A stretch of DNA of 11,027 nucleotides, taken from the NCBI GenBank assembly GCA_023428645.1, contig JAEYXD010000156.1:1-11027 (forward strand), written 5' to 3'. A program made the translations under genes and the position numbers. The stretch is from Pseudomonadota bacterium (GTDB taxonomy: Bacteria > Pseudomonadota > Gammaproteobacteria > Steroidobacterales > Steroidobacteraceae). The notes under the pieces are model-generated. The model saw nothing but the letters and a program-made list of their open reading frames with translations, made no database searches and was not told where the DNA came from. Shown here piece by piece: positions 8,160 through 11,027 of this stretch. Numbering within the stretch: position 1 is the stretch's first letter; each line of letters begins with the position of its first letter.

Positions 8160-8186
8160 AAAAAACCCCGGACGAGCCGGGGCTTT
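8160..8186 (-). terminator. Intrinsic terminator after rpmA
   Basis: On the minus strand, stem CCCCGG (8182-8177) and CCGGGG (8171-8166) closes a 5-nt loop and is followed by six T residues (8165-8160). This is a good Rho-independent terminator 22 nt after the rpmA stop. It ends about 21 nt before the obgE start, leaving little room for a separate obgE promoter downstream of it. Confidence 0.85.
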
Positions 8187-8208
8187 CTGCTGCGAACCTG
8201 GAGGGCTC

Positions 8209-8466
8209 TTACTCTGAAACGACGCTGACGAACGTGTGCTGCAACACGCCCTTCTTGCGGAACTGGACCTTGCCATTCGCCTTCGCGAACAGCGTGTAGT
8301 CCGTGCCCGTGCCGACATTGTCACCCGCACGATAAACCGTGCCGCGCTGCCGGACGAGGATGTTGCCGGCGATGACGTTCTCGCCGCCGAACTTCTTGAT
8401 ACCGAGCCGTTTCGACTCTGAATCGCGGCCGTTCTTGGTACTGCCGCCAGCCTTTTTGTGTGCCAT
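8209..8466 (-). CDS. rpmA: 50S ribosomal protein L27
   Basis: L27 sits next to the peptidyl-transferase centre, where its N-terminal tail contacts tRNA. The protein has 85 residues, the same as E. coli. It starts MAHKKAGGSTKNGRDS and contains LGIKKFGGENVIAGNILVRQ and GTDYTLFAKANGKV, all family hallmarks. The mature-type N-terminus has no Firmicutes-style cleavable extension. The ATG at 8466 lies 38 nt after the rplU stop with a weak GAGA-type ribosome-binding site. It is cotranscribed with rplU and followed by an intrinsic terminator. Confidence 0.98.
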   Translation of the reverse strand: MAHKKAGGSTKNGRDSESKRLGIKKFGGENVIAGNILVRQRGTVYRAGDNVGTGTDYTLFAKANGKVQFRKKGVLQHTFVSVVSE

Positions 8467-8504
8467 GACGCGTTCTCTCTAGGATTTGGGGAGTGCCGGG
8501 GCCG

Positions 8505-8819
8505 TCAGGCGCCGACGATGCTCGTGACCTTGATTTCCGTGTAGGGCTGACGATGGTTGCCCTGGCGCAAGTAGTGCTTACGACGACGGAATTTGACGAT
8601 GCGTACCTTGTCGCCCTTGCCGTGGCTTTGGACCGTGGCAATGACCTTCCCACCGCTCAGGTACGGCGAGCCGATCTTGACGTTCTCGCCCTCACCGACG
8701 AGCAACACCTGGTCGAACTCGACGTTCGCACCGGCATCGGCGGCGAGCTTCTCGACCCGCAAAACCGAGCCTTCGCTCACGCGATACTGCTTACCACCCG
8801 TGGCAATTACGGCGTACAT
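8505..8819 (-). CDS. rplU: 50S ribosomal protein L21
   Basis: L21 binds 23S rRNA in the large subunit. The protein has 104 residues (E. coli 103). It starts MYAVIATGGKQYRVSEG, the family signature, and carries the basic segment KVRIVKFRRRKHYLRQGNH characteristic of its C-terminal half. The ATG at 8819 is preceded by TAGGATC, very close to the start, and by a GGAG about 11 nt away. It is the first gene of rplU-rpmA-obgE and diverges from ispB, a common proteobacterial arrangement. Confidence 0.98.
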   Translation of the reverse strand: MYAVIATGGKQYRVSEGSVLRVEKLAADAGANVEFDQVLLVGEGENVKIGSPYLSGGKVIATVQSHGKGDKVRIVKFRRRKHYLRQGNHRQPYTEIKVTSIVGA

Positions 8820-8869
8820 GATCCTACGAACTCCAGCAGCCGGGAGGACCCCAGCGGAAAAGGCCGCGA

Positions 8870-8898
8870 AGTGTACGGACCGGCACGCAGTCTGGCAA
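8870..8898 (-). promoter_or_regulatory. Candidate rplU promoter
   Basis: On the minus strand, -35 TTGCCA (8898-8893, five of six consensus bases), a 17-bp spacer and -10 TACACT (8875-8870, four of six) form a good sigma-70 promoter. Transcription would begin near 8863, giving a leader of about 44 nt before the rplU ATG. Spacing and strand suit the ribosomal operon. Confidence 0.6.
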
Positions 8899-8933
8899 CT
8901 GTTCGGCCGCATTCTGCGCAATAACGGTGAAGC

Positions 8934-8978
8934 GTCTCTTTTTCACGCATTTCAGAGACTTCGCGCAGCGGCTCGAAG
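8934..8978. repeat. Overlapping inverted repeats in the rplU-ispB divergent region
   Basis: GTCTCT (8934-8939) is complementary to AGAGAC (8954-8959), with a 14-nt loop. The right arm is overlapped by a second pair, CTTCG (8959-8963) with CGAAG (8974-8978). The elements lie upstream of the candidate rplU promoter and in the probable leader or promoter zone of ispB. No T-run follows, so they are not obvious terminators. The rest of the 295-nt gap (8820-9114) shows no gene, and I found no convincing ispB promoter in it. Confidence 0.3.
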
Positions 8979-9114
8979 CGCGCAATCCCTGAACCGACAG
9001 ACCCACCTCCGCTCACGCATCGGCTAAAGTAGCGGGCGCCGTGCAACGACAATCACACCAACTCAGATTCCGCCCCTAAAGAACGCGGCCTACGCTAGCG
9101 GGCACAAGCTTTCC

Positions 9115-10083
9115 ATGTCCTTCGAATCCGTCAAACAACTCGCCGCCGCCGACCTCCGCGAGGTCGATCAGGTGATCCGGCAACATCTCGCGAGCGATGT
9201 CGTCCTCGTCAATCAAGTCGCGGAATACATCGTGGGGAGCGGCGGCAAGCGATTGCGCCCCCTCGTGACTGTCGTTGCTGCGCGCGCGTGCGGCTGCAAT
9301 GACGGGCGACACACGATCGCTGCCGCGATCATCGAGTTCATTCACACCGCCACCCTGCTCCACGACGATGTCGTCGACGGTTCCGAGCTGCGCCGCGGCC
9401 GGGACACCGCGAATTCCGTATGGGGCAACGAGGCGAGCGTGCTCGTCGGCGATTACGTGTACTCGCGCGCGTTCGAGATGATGGTCAGCCTCGGCAGCAT
9501 GCGCATCATGGATGTCATGGCCAGCGCGACCAACAAGATCGCGGAAGGCGAAGTGCTGCAGCTCATGAATGCGCACGATCCGCAGACGACCGAGCAGCGC
9601 TATTTCGACGTGATCTACCGCAAGACGGCGAAGCTGTTCGAGGCGGGCACGCAGGTAGCGGCGATTCTTGCGGGCGCACCCGCTTCGATCGAGCAGGCGA
9701 TGCTGGCGTACGGCAAGCACCTCGGCACGGCGTTTCAGCTGATCGATGACGTGCTGGATTACCGGGCGAATCGTGAGGAGCTGGGTAAGAATTTGGGCGA
9801 CGACCTCGCCGAGGGCAAGCCCACGCTGCCACTTATATATGCGCTGGCGCATGGATCAGCGGAGCAGCGCCAGGTGATCGAGCAGGCGATCGAGCACGGC
9901 AGCACGGCGGACTTGTCGCGGATCACAGCTGCAATTGAATCGACTGGGGGCCTTGCGTACACTGCGCGCCTCGCACGGCGGGAGGCGACTGCCGCCATCG
10001 AGGCCTTGGCCGAACTACCCGAGTCGGCCCACAAGCAAGCCTTGCGCGAACTCGCGGATTTTTCCGTGGATCGGTCGTTTTAG
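9115..10083 (+). CDS. ispB: Octaprenyl (polyprenyl) diphosphate synthase
   Basis: A trans-prenyltransferase that adds IPP units to farnesyl diphosphate to make the ubiquinone side chain. The protein has 322 residues (E. coli IspB 323). GGKRLRP (43-49) binds IPP. The first aspartate-rich motif is DDVVD (84-88), within LLHDDVVDGSELRRG. The second is DDVLD (211-215), within FQLIDDVLDY. GDDLAEGKPTLP follows at 228-239. The ATG at 9115 gives the family N-terminus (SVKQLAAADLREVDQ), but no clear Shine-Dalgarno precedes it. Octaprenyl chain length is likely from the IspB-like length and context, but chain length cannot be read from sequence alone. It diverges from rplU and is followed 50 nt later by tRNA-Pro, which may be processed from the same transcript. 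Confidence 0.95.
   Translation: MSFESVKQLAAADLREVDQVIRQHLASDVVLVNQVAEYIVGSGGKRLRPLVTVVAARACGCNDGRHTIAAAIIEFIHTATLLHDDVVDGSELRRGRDTANSVWGNEASVLVGDYVYSRAFEMMVSLGSMRIMDVMASATNKIAEGEVLQLMNAHDPQTTEQRYFDVIYRKTAKLFEAGTQVAAILAGAPASIEQAMLAYGKHLGTAFQLIDDVLDYRANREELGKNLGDDLAEGKPTLPLIYALAHGSAEQRQVIEQAIEHGSTADLSRITAAIESTGGLAYTARLARREATAAIEALAELPESAHKQALRELADFSVDRSF
9935..9963 (+). promoter_or_regulatory. Possible tRNA-Pro promoter inside ispB
   Basis: Within the ispB 3' end, TTGAAT (9935-9940) and TACACT (9958-9963) are separated by 17 bp and followed directly by GCGCGCC. A GC-rich discriminator of this kind is typical of stringently controlled stable-RNA promoters. It would place the start about 165 nt before the tRNA. 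The hexamers are only four-of-six matches and the bases also encode ispB, so this is tentative. Confidence 0.25.
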
Positions 10084-10133
10084 GCGACCGTTGCCCAGAG
10101 TGGATCTGGGTGTGTCGATCCAGTCACCCTCGT

Positions 10134-10210
<77 letters not shown>

Positions 10211-10340
10211 TTGAAATTCCGAAGAAATTCCTTCGTTGGATCCACCCGGGTGTCACCTGGTTTCCGCTCCGGGTGTTGGCAGGGTGTCAGCCTTTTTTTG
10301 GCGCTCGCTCTACGCCGGAGGCTGTCGTCCGCGGGTGGAA
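10211..10340. other. Non-coding stretch after tRNA-Pro with short repeats
   Basis: No gene is seen here. It holds a small hairpin CGAAG/CTTCG (10220-10235), a perfect 10-bp palindrome CACCCGGGTG (10243-10252), and three short GGGTGT copies near 10249, 10271 and 10282. A run of seven T (10293-10299) follows an imperfect GGC.../...GCC stem (10278-10292). That last element could be the tRNA terminator, but the stem is weak. Confidence 0.35.
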
Positions 10341-10691
10341 TTAGATTCCTGGCTCGGACTGCACGAGTTCAAACAGCACCGAGTCGCGAGTCCTCGAGGA
10401 GCTACGCACAACGAATAAGCCCAGATTGCGCCAGCGGTTCTTCGCTAGCTTCCGGAACACAGTCAAAGGCTGCCGACATTGGATGCACGCTTCCATAGCA
10501 TGAATACTTCGTTTGTACTGCATGCGAAGCGGAATGCTGTAAATGACGATGCCATCCAAGAACTTGTCTGCGTGAGAAGGGTCGCCGCAAAGGATAGATT
10601 CAGCGCGCCCATTTCTTACTCGTAAACTGGCACCTGCGTTATGCAGCCTGGCCACCTCTTTCCACGTAAGTTCGTCAGTGCTCGGATCCAA
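10341..10691 (-). CDS. Uncharacterised ~116-residue protein, possibly SRA-like
   Basis: I do not recognise this gene with certainty. The 116-residue frame has natural protein composition with alternating polar and hydrophobic segments. The centre, DGIVIYSIPLRMQYKRSIHA (46-65), is followed by QPLTVFRKL (74-82), NLGLFVVRSS (89-98) and VLFELV (105-110). That order of strands, with a short helix, a P-hydrophobic-VFR strand and a GLFVV strand, loosely recalls SRA/YDG modified-DNA readers of modification-dependent restriction systems. This is pattern memory only. The proposed start is TTG 10691, with AGG about nine bases upstream; no ATG lies near the N-terminus. Coding-like sequence (EWAHDRCKL) continues upstream to a TGA at 10719-10721, so the gene may be 5'-truncated. 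GC is lower than in the core genes. It ends with TAA and lies downstream of the small zinc-ribbon frame on the same strand. Confidence 0.5.
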   Translation of the reverse strand: MDPSTDELTWKEVARLHNAGASLRVRNGRAESILCGDPSHADKFLDGIVIYSIPLRMQYKRSIHAMEACIQCRQPLTVFRKLAKNRWRNLGLFVVRSSSRTRDSVLFELVQSEPGI

Positions 10692-10752
10692 CAGCTTGCA
10701 CCTGTCATGCGCCCATTCTCACCGGGGCCGGATACAGAAAAGCATGACGACG

Positions 10753-10875
10753 TCACCCTTGTCTCGTTGCGATGATCTTCTGATTCGCCCTGCAATTGAA
10801 GCAGTGGTGATACGGACCGCAACTCACCCGAAGCATGCTACTGCCGCACTGGGAGCAGCGCGCTCCTTCGCGCAT
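10753..10875 (-). CDS. Possible 40-residue zinc-ribbon protein or gene remnant
   Basis: This short frame reads MREGARCSQCGSSMLR, then VSCGPYHHCFNCRANQ and a basic tail ending at TGA. Two CxxC knuckles are present (Cys7/Cys10 and Cys25/Cys28), plus Cys19 and His23-His24, which strongly suggests a zinc ribbon. The opening CSQCGSSMLR resembles the C4 zinc ribbons found on topoisomerase tails and some restriction proteins, and MRExxRCxxC also recalls small Com-type regulators. These are resemblances, not assignments. GGAGG sits only 1 nt before the ATG, too close for a normal ribosome-binding site, and the frame is open for eight codons upstream. It may therefore be a fragment of a longer gene. 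It precedes the 116-residue frame on the same strand, 61 nt away. Confidence 0.35.
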   Translation of the reverse strand: MREGARCSQCGSSMLRVSCGPYHHCFNCRANQKIIATRQG

Positions 10876-11027
10876 GCCTCCATTGATGAAATTGAGACGT
10901 CAACGCAGGTAGTCCTGACGCGAGAGGCATGAGCTTGCTCCCAGACACGCGGACCGCGCTGCTGTAGACCACGCCACCCACGGATGGCGTTCTGCAATCG
11001 GTCAGCAACCAAACAGGCGCGAATACG
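10876..11027. other. Window end with no convincing gene
   Basis: No convincing gene is seen in this stretch. It contains an inverted repeat, ACGCCA (10971-10976) with TGGCGT (10985-10990), around an 8-nt loop and without a T-run. A minus-strand open frame crosses it, but its residue make-up is unconvincing and it would overlap the zinc-ribbon frame. Confidence 0.4.

Noticed and set aside
8139..8330. N-terminal extension of Obg by 64 residues
   Set aside because: It crosses the rpmA terminator and the rpmA coding end; Obg proteins begin at MRFVDEA or similar.
8807..9052. 81-codon minus-strand frame upstream of rplU
   Set aside because: It overlaps the rplU start and the candidate rplU promoter, and resembles no family.
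10366..10390. A TTCAAA...CACC stretch resembling the tRNA T-arm, as a possible att repeat
   Set aside because: Only a few scattered bases match (GTTCAAA and CACC), so it is not a continuous direct repeat of the tRNA 3' end.
10678..10932. 84-codon plus-strand frame at the right edge
   Set aside because: Antisense to the minus-strand zinc-ribbon frame, with no recognised motif; it may be real but nothing supports it.
10824..11012. 62-codon minus-strand frame at the right edge starting at TTG
   Set aside because: Unconvincing composition, no ribosome-binding site, and it overlaps the better-supported zinc-ribbon frame in another phase.

Overview
The window is a GC-rich bacterial chromosome segment made almost entirely of conserved housekeeping genes. 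Gene order points to a gammaproteobacterium, most likely of the Xanthomonadales/Nevskiales type. ispH directly follows lspA with no fkpB between them, murJ sits between rpsT and ribF, and rplU-rpmA-obgE lies just beyond rpsT. This placement is inferred from remembered gene order, not from a database search.

Layout. Positions 1-6604 carry a minus-strand cluster read murJ > ribF > ileS > lspA > ispH. The intergenic gaps are 50, 30, 40 and 4 nt, so it is probably one operon. ispH runs off the left edge of the window. A 172-nt divergent region (6605-6776) separates murJ from rpsT on the plus strand. rpsT converges on obgE at a shared bidirectional terminator. The minus-strand rplU > rpmA > obgE cluster (8819-7098) has a second intrinsic terminator between rpmA and obgE. 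A 295-nt divergent region then leads to ispB (plus), followed by an intact tRNA-Pro(CGG).

Roles. The products cover peptidoglycan and lipoprotein export (MurJ, LspA), isoprenoid and quinone side-chain synthesis (IspH, IspB), FMN/FAD synthesis (RibF), tRNA charging (IleRS) and ribosome structure or assembly (S20, L21, L27, Obg). IspH supplies IPP/DMAPP, from which IspB builds the quinone tail.

The last ~815 bases, after the tRNA 3' end, look different. GC is locally lower: one 60-base line (10501-10560) is 45% by hand count, against 73% for a line inside ispB (9961-10020). There are no recognisable housekeeping genes, but there are two small minus-strand reading frames. One encodes 40 residues with two CxxC knuckles. 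The other encodes about 116 residues and weakly resembles an SRA-type modified-base reader. This looks like the edge of an accessory island or decayed element beside a tRNA, and is the only part that could hold something undescribed. I saw no integrase, transposase, CRISPR array or complete novel system.
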